64,000 nucleotides of DNA, taken from NCBI GenBank assembly GCA_024114885.1, contig CP099422.1, positions 2,356,001 to 2,420,000 of the forward strand. Direction: 5' to 3'. The DNA comes from Septoria linicola (lineage: Eukaryota > Ascomycota > Dothideomycetes > Mycosphaerellales > Mycosphaerellaceae). Position 1 is the first letter of the stretch. Every line of letters starts with the position of its first letter. The notes beneath the pieces are model-generated. The model saw nothing but the letters and a program-made list of their open reading frames with translations, made no database searches and was not told the origin of the DNA. Shown piece by piece: positions 1-10,296 of the stretch. The position numbers and the translations under genes were made by a program.

Positions 1-31
1 AATCTCCCGTCTCCTGCCCATTTGCTCATGC

Positions 32-636
32 TTATGGGTTCCCAGCACACTGATCTCTATCCGAGTGTCGTCCCTGATAGAACACATACAGCGGCAAAGT
101 TCCCTCACCGCCCTCGGTGCGAATGTATCCAGTTACACCCTCGCCCACATACGCTCCATACAGTGCATCGCACGAGTATCCTTGCGGGTGTTGTGGGTAC
201 CAGTCGCGACGGACATACATGTGATCGGCTTCGCGGTTGACGTAGCGATCAAGAGGCTGCGTGCCAGGGACTTGGGAGGTGTAGATGAACATGACGTTGC
301 CCTCTAGCACGTAGCCTGGAGCGCCTTCGCAACCGGCGTCGGTCGTGAGGAGGTACTGGTTCTGTTGGACTTGTCGGCACCGGTACCTGTACGACAAATG
401 TGACTAGCCAACGTCATTCACCCTACAAGCTGAGAGGAGATGCCATGTGCTCACATCGGGACTGTGCCTGGAAGCTGGCTCGAGAGACCATATCCCCAGA
501 AGGTATTCGCGCCGGTAAAGCCGACTTGGCGAGCATACTCTCCGTTTGGATCTGGTGTGTAGAAGTGACGGACAGTCGATCGCTGAGCTGCGGCTATGGA
601 AGCAGACAGAGCTGCAAGGATGGCGCTGTACTTCAT
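32..636 (-). CDS. small secreted cysteine-containing protein, unknown function
   Basis: Two exons (636-455, then 386-32) separated by a 68-nt intron with donor GTGAGC and acceptor TACAG. The join makes a Met codon across the junction and keeps the frame, giving 178 residues. The N-terminus MKYSAILAALSASIAAAQ is a clear signal peptide, so the product should be secreted. The mature part has four cysteines (one just after the junction, then in the contexts AGCEG, YSCDA and DQCAG), enough for two disulphides. It is rich in Tyr and Gly and has no membrane segment. I do not recognise a domain. The size and composition fit the small secreted proteins of plant-associated fungi, but nothing seen here shows an effector role. 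Confidence 0.7.
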
Positions 637-1521
637 GATGAGAGTTCTAGAGCTGTGGGATGTTGGGACTGATATGTCGTCGTGCTTTCCCTCGATTTGC
701 GGACTCAGTCTTATACCTTGCCCTCAATCGATCTGCATCTCATGGAGTACATGCTCAGCGAGTACCGGGCAACCGCTCCTCGCCTACCCACGTGGTTATA
801 CAGAGTCTACGCTCCATTTTAAGTCTTGTTCGAGCTGAGCCAAGGACTCTCGAGCGACCTTTTGATGCAGTACTGCCGTGGAGGGGATATGCCCTCGCTC
901 CCACATACACACGTTGTGCGTGCCTTGAGATGTGGTTGGAGTGATGGCACACGGCCAAGACCTGAGGTAGGACAACAAGGGAGCTTCACATGAAAGTCAG
1001 TTTCTCAAATTGTTTCGAGCTCAATAGTCTCATGTAGGGTCGGCACAAGCTTGTGGCTAAGCTTGTAATAGGAAGCTGTTGTGCTTAGACTGTTTCTCTT
1101 GCCAAGTGCCGAGAGTGTTATAGACATTGTAGTGTCCCCAGATGCTGAGAACTACTGTCCTCTTCAGCTAGTCGAGTGTCGATCATGCCCGTATAGGCAA
1201 GCTACAGCTGCGCATTCGCTTCGTCTCGCATTCTATTGGTCAGCGACGCGCCTACAACGAGCTGCAATGCTACAACGCTGTGCCAAGTAAGGCTGTTTGT
1301 TCCACGGGGAACCGTCAAGCGATAGACATGTTGATAGTCGTTGAAGTGGTGTCGAATATGATCGCTGCTGGTCCGAGGTCTCAACAATTCGTGCGCAGAG
1401 CCTTTGAACGCGGCGCCATCGTCCCCTGCTACCGAGCCAGACGCGTGATACGTCGAATCGCTGCTGTAGGCCGACTGGATGTTGTACAGCCTCATGGAAC
1501 GATGCTCACTTGGTCCCATCT
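637..1521. other. intergenic, no gene seen
   Basis: Only short unsupported ORFs on both strands. It holds the promoter of the secreted protein on the left and lies downstream of the F-box remnant on the right. No tRNA, repeat or transposon signature was seen. Confidence 0.5.
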
Positions 1522-2854
1522 TCATTTGCCATCAGGATCGTCGCTTTCACTCTGACTCATTTCCTCGTCCGATGGGTCGACCCAAGGCACTGGGCAGATC
1601 TCGCCACCCTGCAGGATGTACTCGGATAGTGCCTGAGAGTAGTCATCGTCACACGGCTCATCGAGAATTCCAAAATCGTAGAAGATCTCCTCGAATTGGT
1701 TCTCGAAGCCTCCCCTCAGATCTACAGCCTTCAAATTGGGAAGCTTACCAGCGAACTCTGAGAAGCACTCAAGTCAGTCTGCATCGAGGAGTGAGATCTC
1801 GCCCAGCTGCAAGTATTCCAGTGTATCTGCGTGTCGAAGCAGGAATAACTCCAGTGCTCCGCAGTCTGCTGTGACAGTGCGAATTGTGAAGTGTGTGAGA
1901 TGGGGCCAGGTGACTCGACCAACGACACCCGGTAGGTCACCAACGACACTCAACAGGTCTGGGCGCGGCCATCCAGGTCGGGTACAGGCGCCATGACCCA
2001 CTCTGGGTTTTGGACATTGGCCATAAAAGCTTGCAGCTCTTCTGTGATATCAGGAAGGGTGGTCAGATGATGTGGGACCGTGCCCAATCGTATGGTTTTA
2101 GGGGAGAAGCCAGCATCCGCAGCGGCCTTGACGAGCGCCCGCATAGTGTCCATGCCATCATAGAGATAATCTAGATCGCCGATGGAGTGATCAGCCCTCG
2201 CTTGAACGTCTTGTTGTGCTTGTGCGTATGAACGCGTAGACAATTGGCCAGGGTAAATTCCACCACATCCAAATTCGGGCAATTCTCGAACACGTTGCGC
2301 ATACATTGTCGAAAAGTACCGTCGCTGACTACCTCGAGGCCTTCTTGCACTAGATCATCGTAGTGGTTGAAGTGTTCGATCAGCTGCTCTGTAGTGTAGC
2401 TACGTTGGGGCTTTGCTGTCTTAAGCGCAAGCAATTGCCGGTTTAGCACATTCTTACGATCTTGTCCTTCCACAGTGTGCACACCTGTGCGTTCTTCTTC
2501 AAGTGCAATCTCACCAAGTCCCTCAAAGCAGCGACGAGCCTGTGGTCCGCTTAGTGCATCTGTGCTGATGAGGTCCTCGACTTCTGCCTTCCAGGTATCG
2601 AAGTCTATGCGCCTATTCCTATCTCCTTGGATGCATAGAACCCGCGGTTGTTTGGCGAAATGTGGGTCCTCGGAGATCTCTTGGGCGGCATGCAAGCTTG
2701 TTCGGCTCATAACAGTCACGATCTCCGAGAACAGGTGCCTATCAGCTACGTCGCGTAACGTGCGAGAGGTAAGTCTAAGCGCCTTGATCTCTTTCAGCTG
2801 ACATTCTTCGCAGATCAGCTCGAGGAGCTCGACCGGAAGTGAGTCCAGAGACAT
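1522..2854 (-). pseudogene. F-box protein gene with two frameshifts and an in-frame stop
   Basis: The ATG at 2854 opens an F-box (SLDSLPVELLELICEECQ, then LRLTSRTLRDVA), the module that binds Skp1 in SCF ubiquitin ligases. The frame runs to a stop at 2171. Homology-like sequence continues in a second frame from about 2185 (around GMDTMRALVKAAADAGF), then in a third frame from about 1955 (leucine-rich, HLTHFTIRTV...LEYLQLGEISLL). That third frame meets a TGA at 1774 and resumes in the same frame to 1522 with NLKAVDLRGGF and an acidic tail. No GT...AG intron near either shift restores the frame, and both shifts are in the same direction, as if one base were missing. The full length would be about 440 codons, usual for fungal F-box proteins. 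It is either a decaying gene or carries several sequence errors. Substrate unknown. Confidence 0.65.
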
Positions 2855-3348
2855 GCTGAGCGACAAAGTGCAATTGTTGCGAGATGTGAGGTGCTTGCAG
2901 GAGTGAGCTGGCAGGAGACGCGTCTTGAATACTTTCTTGGCGCGTCACGAATCCCTGCAGCTTTCTCAACTTCACTTTCCCTGCTTCACTTCGACTTCAA
3001 CTGATCAACAACATGTTGACAGCTGTGAGTATCAAAGCGCAGCTATAATGCCGTGCTGGTCATCGAACTGCTGCCTTTCAAGGCAGTAGGCGAACGCAGC
3101 AGAACACCCAGCCATTCGCCTCTGTCTCTCACTCGGGAATAGACTCAGATCATGCTCACGATGCTGCAATGCGAAGACAGGTTCAGTATGAAGCACAAGA
3201 AGCATTGCCATGCGTGGAGCATTCATGTAACCGCCCGACTCGACTGGGTAGCGTAGCCCGCTGCATTCGCATTCTATAACACACGGCCGAAGGCCAGAAA
3301 CATAGCACTGCTAATGCACGTAGAAACGCCACATATGCAAGGCCAATT
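2855..3348. other. intergenic, divergent promoter region
   Basis: About 490 bp between the divergent F-box remnant and the conserved three-exon gene. No supported ORF and no recognisable site. Confidence 0.45.
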
Positions 3349-5945
3349 ATGCTCCTTCACTTCCAGTGTTGCGAGCTTGGCAAACAAGCAAACAAACATT
3401 GGTCCACTGGAACTGCATTGTCTTCTGCTGACAACGACTGCTCGGACAGCCTCAACCACACCAACCACGGTATGCCGGTGCCACTGTACATATGCGGCCT
3501 GGCGGCGGAGGGCAAGGATGGACCCTTTCACGAACTCGACCAGAATCTGATATCCGCAGGCAAGGACAACACGACTGAGACTGGGAAAGCGGCGGCTGAG
3601 CTGATGTTGACTTTGGCAAGCCAAGGCCAGAGGCAGCGCACGATCGTGCCTATGCCTCACAAGTGTTCTGGACAGGTTTCTGCCCATGAGTCGAAGTGCA
3701 CAACTGAGTGCGGGCCTGATGGCTGCAAGTTCGACGGACAGTGCGCGGCCAACAAAGCGATGTGGCGTGTCCCTCGCGAACAGATACTGTTGCCTTATGC
3801 TGGCACGTTGTCGGATAACCTGGCCGGGCATCTCGTTAATTTCTATCTTGCCGACATGAATCAGCTGCGTTCTGAGCTTGCCGACATATTGCACACGCAT
3901 TCCGACCTCTTCGTCAAGAGATGGCGAAAGATGTCCAAGGACAAACGTGGATCTTTGCTGTCACTCGCGGCGCCTCGAGTATTCGCACCATGGCCAGCTG
4001 TAGTTAGTGGTTGTCCGAACAAGGGCTGTCACGAAGAACATGTGAAGCACTGGACACACGGAGCGTGGTTGAATCTGCGAGACTTCGCTGATGACTGGTA
4101 AGTCATGATTCTGTTCTACGAAATTCATAGTGGTCTTTTTCGACACATCGACCATACTGATTCTGCTGGCACAGGATGCGGCTGATATCGGTCGTACTCG
4201 TCAGAACCGTGCACGATCCTGCGCAATGGGCCGAGTTTGACCTACGGACTTGTGATATTGCCATGAATAGGACAGAGCTTCCACTGTGGTTCAACGCCGG
4301 CTGTGTCAACATGTGCGGAGAACGATACGGCAAGCTTCGCGACTTTGACGAAAGCCTAGCACACAGATATAGTGCGCCCGGTTTTCCACGAGCGCTCCAG
4401 ACAATCCAAGCGCAGCATGAGCTCTTGTACACCTTGAAGGATATCGTCCAGGCAGTCATTGGTAACTCTGTTGGCACGGGCGATACGGCATACAGAGCTC
4501 TCGTCACAGACGGTCTGCACTCAGCAGGGCAAGATGTGCCTTGGAATGCATATATGCACCAGCCATTCACCATTCCTGTACACTTCTCCCCGCATAGGTT
4601 GCACAGGAAGGCGCAGGTTCGTCTACAGATGATCAAAGACGAGCTTCTACTCGTGCAGACTGATCCAGCATATACGCAAGAGATCATCAGGACGAAGAGG
4701 ATCGTGATCAGCAATATCTCCTCTGACCTCCGTCGTGATTTCCAGACTTACATGGCTGGAGGACTGCTTATGATGGAGCTGTTGACGCGCTTCCAGATGT
4801 GGCAGACCATCACATCACGCTGCTTGAAGCTTGTACAGATGTTCGAGCACTACGGACCGCGGCGGACTTCTCCGGGCATGACTATGCCACGCGAGATCAC
4901 CTTGCAACCCTCGGCCTTGGAAGAGCTTCTTCAGGACTGGTTCCGCAAGGCTAGCAGCAACTTTGAGGACATCATGCACAGCGCTCGCACGTGGCAGCAG
5001 CGCTATCGCTTGTCTTGTTCCGAGGACAGCTTGCACGTCTGCGAGACCAAAGATCTGGACTCCAGTCGGCCGGTCGACCGTCTCCGCTACCGTGTCGAAA
5101 CTCTTCACAATGGCGCCGTGGAAGGCTGGTACGCGATGACTGGCTACGGTTGGCTGTTCGAAGTCGCAGAGCGGGAAGAGATGAAAGCTGGCATCATGGA
5201 CAAGCCAACACGGGACTACATGACGGACATGATGCTCGTCGACGACATCAGAGTCGCCATCGTCTGGAGAATGCGAGGCAACGGATATGAGGTAAGCTTT
5301 TGATGTTATCTGATCACGAACTTCGCCGACGTGTTGAAGGACCCCAACGATATCGATGTCTTCTTTCAGAGGAATCAGTCATTATGCTGCGTTGGAAACG
5401 ATTCAGAATGCCGTGCACCAGCCCTCAATATCGGAGAGGAGTGGTTTCAACGTACAGGTGATCTAATGGAGGCTTTCATGGCTGCAGCCTGGCCAAAGGG
5501 CCGAAAGGATCTCACTTGGCTCGCAAAGGCCACGGAGTGCCGCACACGATTGGCCAGCCTCCTGAAAGGTGTGTCCGAAGAGTTCCAGAAAGCCGAGTGC
5601 GCTTGCGGCGAACATACATCCACTTGTGGCACGGAGTTCACCAAGAGTGCCGTTGCCTTCGCGACCGACTCAGAACACTTGGCAATGCTCGACCAGGAGC
5701 GGATAGCTTGTGAGGCCGAGTCCGCTAGACTTGCGCTTGCGGCAGAAGAGAACGCACGAAAGCTGCAGGACCACATCATACAGTCTGAGTGGGGCTCGAC
5801 GGACCTGACCTACCCGGTCTGCCGCAAGCAAGCGAAGCGCTCAACTCGTACACAGGAAGTCGACTGGACGCCAGCGCTCCAGCACCTGGCAGTCGAGGAG
5901 CCAGCAACACCAGTACAAGAGCTCGAGCAGATCGCCGTGAAGTAG
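3349..5945 (+). CDS. conserved fungal protein of unknown function, three exons
   Basis: Exons 3349-4097, 4175-5291 and 5370-5945 join in frame (donors GTAAGT and GTAAGC, acceptors CACAG and TTCAG) to give 813 residues. The N-terminal exon has a Cys-rich patch (CSGQ...CTTECGPDGCKFDGQC). The middle exon contains the best-conserved-looking part: a DPAQWAEFDLR segment, MCGERYGKL, HRYSAPGFPRALQTI, and a block resembling a large family of uncharacterised fungal proteins that I recall only from its general look. The last exon carries an Ala/Glu-rich helical stretch, probably coiled coil. There is no signal peptide or membrane segment, so it is probably intracellular. Further 5' exons are possible. 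Function unknown. Confidence 0.65.
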
Positions 5946-6515
5946 GAGAGCCTGGCGGTCTTTCACAAGATGTATCGCGGGAATATGGACTCTATGGGAG
6001 GTGGTAGCATCCGCTGGCCGGTCCCCACCCAGATCCGGTGCTGGATCACATCATGCTGTACGGTATGGCGAAGCGCCTGACAAAGTGGTTCGGGTTCAGT
6101 GCTGAGCGCTTTGTGCTGCGCGAGAAGGAGTGAGGAGATTTTCATGATGGGCTGGTCAGCCAGGCAAGCAGCAAGGCTGTCAGGCACAGCGATCAAGGTC
6201 TGGTATCAAGTGCAGAACGATGAAAGGGTCGGTCATTGGCAGCCATTGGCAAGGTGCAGTTGCGGCACCATTGCACGCTACTGATGTCTGTACGACTGTT
6301 CTTTAGATGCTGCACAGTGTAGGAACGAATAGCGAAATGATGGAAAGAGGCATTGCAATTAGAATCGACACTTCCGGCAATAAAGGTCGTGCACGTGATC
6401 GGAGCTCGATCCAAGCTACCTCGCTGATGTCAACGATCGCATGCCATTGAAAGACTCCATCTAAAACACTCCTCCAACACTTTCCTTTCAACATCATATC
6501 CCCACACTGCTCACA
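5946..6515. other. intergenic, promoter of SDH5
   Basis: About 570 bp with short unsupported ORFs only. The stretch just before 6516 is rich in C and T, as is common upstream of fungal start codons. Confidence 0.45.
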
Positions 6516-7516
6516 ATGTCTTCCGCGCGCTCCATCATGCGCGCCGGCCGACTCGCAGTCCGCTCGACTGCCAGACCATTCTCGCTCAGCACATCTCGAT
6601 TCGCAGTGCCCATCAACGAGCGAGGCAATGACACCGCAGACGAGTACAGGAGGATCATGAAGTCCAAGCCTCTCAACCCTCACATGACAAACACTACTTC
6701 AACCATTGCCAACGAGATGCCCAACATTGGCGAGGATGCTGCTCCTCCCGAGCTGCTTACCAGCGTGGATGGCAAGTTTGTGCCCAAGGACTCCAAGCCC
6801 GAGAACACCGACCGTATGACTGGCGGCACGCAGGACCCAGCGCCCAAGTCTGGCCCCAATGCAGGCCTCGATGTAGGTGAAATCGAGGGTGGCTCATTCA
6901 AAGTTGAGCCTCTTCGCCGCACTGGCGAAGACATCAACACAATGCGCGCCCGTCTCGTTTGTAAGCTTCGCCCGTGCCATGGAGTCACTTTGCTGACGCT
7001 GATTGATTTCTCACAGATCAAAGCCGGAAAAGGGGGACACTAGAGTCCGATCTGCTCTGTTCGACTTTTGCCGATGCGAACCTTGCGACCATGACGGAGA
7101 AGCAGTTGCAGCAGTACGATCTTTTCTTGGACGAGAACGATTGGGACATTTACTACTGGGTTACGCAAGAGCCGACGCCGACGTCGATGGCTTATGCAGA
7201 GGGTGCTGGACCAGATATGGCATCGCCTGAAGCGCAGGGCAAGGATGTGAGTGCTGAGAAGTCTGAGAACGCGAAAGGTACGACTGTGCGCAAGCCGGGT
7301 ACTGGCGAGTGGGCACAGACAGTGGGTACGTTCAAGCCTGCCTACAGACCTGTGCCGCAACGGTGGAAGAACAGCGAGATTCTGTCTATGATGCGAAAGC
7401 ATGTTATCGATCGCAGTGCGGGAGGTGTGCATGATTCGCAGAAGGTGCATGTCACTGAGGATCGCAAGGGCGGAGGCTTGGGTTTCATGCCTGAGCTGAA
7501 GAACTTTGACCAGTGA
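6516..7516 (+). CDS. SDH5: succinate dehydrogenase assembly factor 2, mitochondrial
   Basis: Exons 6516-6960 and 7017-7516 (donor GTAAGC, acceptor CACAG, 56-nt intron) give 314 residues. The Sdh5/Emi5/SDHAF2 signature spans the junction: MRARLVYQSRKRG, then ESDLL, FADANLATMTEKQLQQYD and FLDENDWDIYYW. This family promotes FAD attachment to the flavoprotein subunit Sdh1 in the mitochondrial matrix. The first 35 residues are rich in Arg, Ser and Ala without acidic residues, a mitochondrial presequence. Compared with yeast Sdh5, the C-terminus carries about 100 extra residues with a WKNSEILSMMRKHV segment, which I believe is common in Pezizomycotina homologues. Family assignment is secure. The role of the extension is unknown. 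Confidence 0.93.
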
Positions 7517-7600
7517 GCGACTGATTGTATCATACAGCACAAATGACATGTACAGAATGTAAAGTTAGAACTGTCATCGAGATTATGTCAAAGAAACAGG

Positions 7601-7680
7601 AGCAGTAGTGCTTTCCTCACATCAGAGAGCACTTTCCTGACACGACAGCACTTTCCTGATACGACAGCACTTACCTCATT
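7601..7680. repeat. short imperfect tandem repeat, about 20 bp x 4
   Basis: Four consecutive copies of a unit built around GCACTTTCCTGA with CGACA between units, slightly diverged at each end. It lies between SDH5 and the next gene. No coding or structural role is apparent. Confidence 0.55.
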
Positions 7681-7902
7681 GACGAGATTTGCTCAGCAGA
7701 GGCAACCGCCTACGATGTCGTTGACAACAGATTGCTGATCGCCGCATCTGCACCTTTCTCACCATCTCATCGACATACATCAAGCTCTAGGATCAACTTG
7801 GAGCATTAACCACAGAACCTATCTAGCATACAGCATCACACATCATGTAAGATGGCTACTTGCACAATGCGCGCCTTCCATCACTGACCTCCTCGTAGCG
7901 AT

Positions 7903-8667
7903 ATGGCCGACGAGCATCCCGCACCAATCCCAACACCGCCACCTGAACACCCGCCTGCTGCAGAAGATCCGCCTACCGCCATCAAAGAAGAAGTTGTGGT
8001 TGTCAAAGATGTAGCGGTCAAGGATGTCGTCGTCGAGAAAGTCGATGTTTACCCTGTCGAAGTCGTGAAGGAGCCGCCCGAGCCAGCGGAAAAGAAGACA
8101 ATCATCACGGAGCCAATCCCTCCAGCCAAAGTCGACAAAGTCGTCGAGCGCATCGGTTCCACACCGGTCGAGGTTGTCAAAGCTGTACCTGAGCCACTGG
8201 TCAAGACCACGATCATCACAGATCCAGCTGTTCCCGTAAAGGTTGTTGAGAAGGTGATCGAGCCGGTTGCCAAAGTGCCAGCGGTCGTCGCTGAGGCGCC
8301 ACCAAAAGTCGTGGAGAAGATCATTGAGCCAGTCAAGGCCCCAGCACCTCCAGAGACTCCCGCCAAAGTCGTCGAGAAGAGCATCACCAAACTTCCAGAC
8401 GCACCAGTCAAGGCCACTGAAAAGATCGTCGAGCCGGCCAAGCCTGCTGCGAAAGTCGTCGAGAAGATTGTCGAGCCAGCAAAACCTGCAGCAAAAGTTG
8501 TCGAAAAGGTCGTCCCGCCTGTTGTTCCCAAGCCGCCTTCTGTCGCTCCATCGAAGTTGACTCTGAAGCAAAAAGCGAAACTGAAGGCAGCAACGTTACT
8601 GGCCAAGACTGGGTTGGGCAAGCTGGCAAAGCTGCCTGCAAAGTTGTTCAAGCGGCCGAAGAAGTAG
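7903..8667 (+). CDS. Lys/Pro/Val-rich repeat protein with basic C-terminal tail
   Basis: A single ORF of 254 residues, start ATG at 7903. A GTAAGA at about 7846 and CGTAG just before the ATG suggest a 5' UTR intron. The body is built from degenerate copies of a 10-15 residue unit of the form AKVVEKIVEPAK, with two nearly identical copies side by side near residues 180-205. Acidic and basic residues alternate with Val/Ile and Pro. The last 40 residues are strongly basic with few acids (KLTLKQKAKLKAATLL, ending KLFKRPKK). There is no signal peptide, membrane segment or recognised domain. The look is that of an intrinsically disordered linker ending in a nucleic-acid- or membrane-binding tail, but this is inference. 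Confidence 0.7.
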   Translation: MADEHPAPIPTPPPEHPPAAEDPPTAIKEEVVVVKDVAVKDVVVEKVDVYPVEVVKEPPEPAEKKTIITEPIPPAKVDKVVERIGSTPVEVVKAVPEPLVKTTIITDPAVPVKVVEKVIEPVAKVPAVVAEAPPKVVEKIIEPVKAPAPPETPAKVVEKSITKLPDAPVKATEKIVEPAKPAAKVVEKIVEPAKPAAKVVEKVVPPVVPKPPSVAPSKLTLKQKAKLKAATLLAKTGLGKLAKLPAKLFKRPKK

Positions 8668-9013
8668 GGCTGTGAAGAGACTGATTGTCCGATGTGTGCG
8701 CCAGATGAACTCTAGAGGTGAAGAGGACCTGTGTAAGGCTTGGAAGATGGGCAGGATACGTACTTCTTGAGCCTATGAAGGCTCTCCAATAGATGGCCTG
8801 CTTTCGCCTGGAAAGAGCCCCGGATGCAACCTACTGTAGCTGTCAAATCCGAGCACTGTTCTGAACGATCCTGCTTTTTCACCGTTTATATATGCTCTAT
8901 CGTGACAATCATACAGTTCCTGAACCACCAGGAATATGCGTATAGTCATCAGATCCCACCTTCACGCCCCGCTGCCTGCTAAAATTCACATCCGCTGAAA
9001 GACGCACCAGCAT
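8668..9013. other. intergenic, convergent 3' ends
   Basis: About 350 bp between two convergent genes. Nothing beyond likely polyadenylation regions. Confidence 0.45.
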
Positions 9014-9768
9014 CTAGATCAAGTGCTTGCTTCGGAAGTACGCGCGCAGATACACAATCTGCCAAATGCCCAATGCCATCAACATGCCCATGGTCCCAAT
9101 CGCGAACCACTTGACTCGCTCATTCGTACTCTCGTTCGTATCCCGCAGCTTCATCTCTCTCCCCCTCAAATAATCCAACTCATCCACAATCTCCTTCGCA
9201 ACCTCACTGATTCTGCGCAGCTCTGCTTCCACAGGCTTCAATTTCTCGCCGGCTTGAATCGCAGACCAGTCTTTGGCGTCGGCGCCAATGTCAATGTCCA
9301 GCTCGACGTGACGCGATCCCGTGCTGCCGTGGCCCGTGATGATGTTTTCGAAGCACACGTCGAAGGCGGAGTCGGCGTGCGATGTGAATGCGTAGCGGGC
9401 TTCGCCGGCGACGTCGCGCGGGCGGGCGTAGTCGTTTCCGACGGCGTCTTTGATCTGTGCGGTATTGGTCAGAGAGGGTTGGGGTTGGGAGGGAATGGTG
9501 TGGATTAGTGGTAAGGGAGGAGGAGGAGGAGGAGGAGGAGAGGAGGATGATGTGTACGTACATGCATATTCAGCGTCTGGCCATCGCCTTTGCTCCCGCT
9601 GATTGTCGCTGTCACGACGACGAGTTGGTCTTTGGCGACAAAGTTGCGTATGCAGCGCTCCTTGGAGGCGGATTCATGGCCGGGATGCGCTTGGATGTCG
9701 AATTTGAGGGCTGAGATCAGAGGGAGGAGGAATGCTAGCAGCAGTCTGAATGCTAGCATTGTGGTCAT
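9014..9768 (-). CDS. ERV25: p24-family cargo receptor of COPII vesicles (Erv25 type)
   Basis: Exons 9768-9562 and 9454-9014 (107-nt intron, donor GTACGT, acceptor CACAG, with a CCT-repeat pyrimidine tract) give 215 residues, the usual p24 size. In order: a signal peptide (MTTMLAFRLLLAFLLPLISA), a lumenal GOLD domain with the two expected cysteines (KERCIRNF and DVCFENII), a coiled coil containing LKPVEAELRRISEVAKEIV, one membrane helix near residues 183-205, and a short cytosolic tail ending FRSKHLI. The tail resembles that of yeast Erv25 (aromatic plus dibasic-like signals for COPII/COPI). It acts with other p24 proteins in ER-Golgi traffic. The ATG at 9768 is chosen because the signal peptide starts there. 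Confidence 0.9.
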
Positions 9769-10296
9769 GGTGAGGATCGTATCGGACCAGAGAGATGGTG
9801 GTGGAGGAGAGGGTTGGGTGGGCGATTGAGTGTGTTTCTCTCGTGCTCCTGATGATAAAGTTTGGGAGACGTGGAAGTCGCGATCCCCACTGACCCCTGT
9901 CCATTGAGAGGGTCCTGCCAAGATTTCTCTGGTGGCTGACTGTGACTTTTGGCTATCACTCTTCACGTTCTGCTACATCAGACAGATGGACAGCGGCTTC
10001 GCACAGGATACCCATCCGACCGTGCGGAAACTAATCAACATGATGCAGAACATGGAGTCTGCGGGCCGACTCCCTACGAGTAGTCGAACTTGACGTGAAC
10101 AGATGGGCAAATTCAATTGAACAAGCTGTCATGGTCGGGGCTATTACAATTGGAGAAAGATTCGCAAGCAGGCAATAGATTCGAATCATTTATTCAAGCT
10201 ATCCATCTCCTCACCTACAGCCTGCTGTCCAATGCCATCTCCAGCTTCGACAAGAACGCCATCAACAGCCGCCTTTCACCTCTCTACGTTTTTCCA
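9769..10296. other. intergenic, no gene seen
   Basis: About 530 bp upstream of ERV25 and downstream of the mucin-like gene. ORFs present are antisense shadows or lack support. Confidence 0.45.

Noticed and set aside
10177..10190. GATTCGAATC, similar to a tRNA B-box
   Set aside because: No A-box or cloverleaf upstream; a palindrome by chance.
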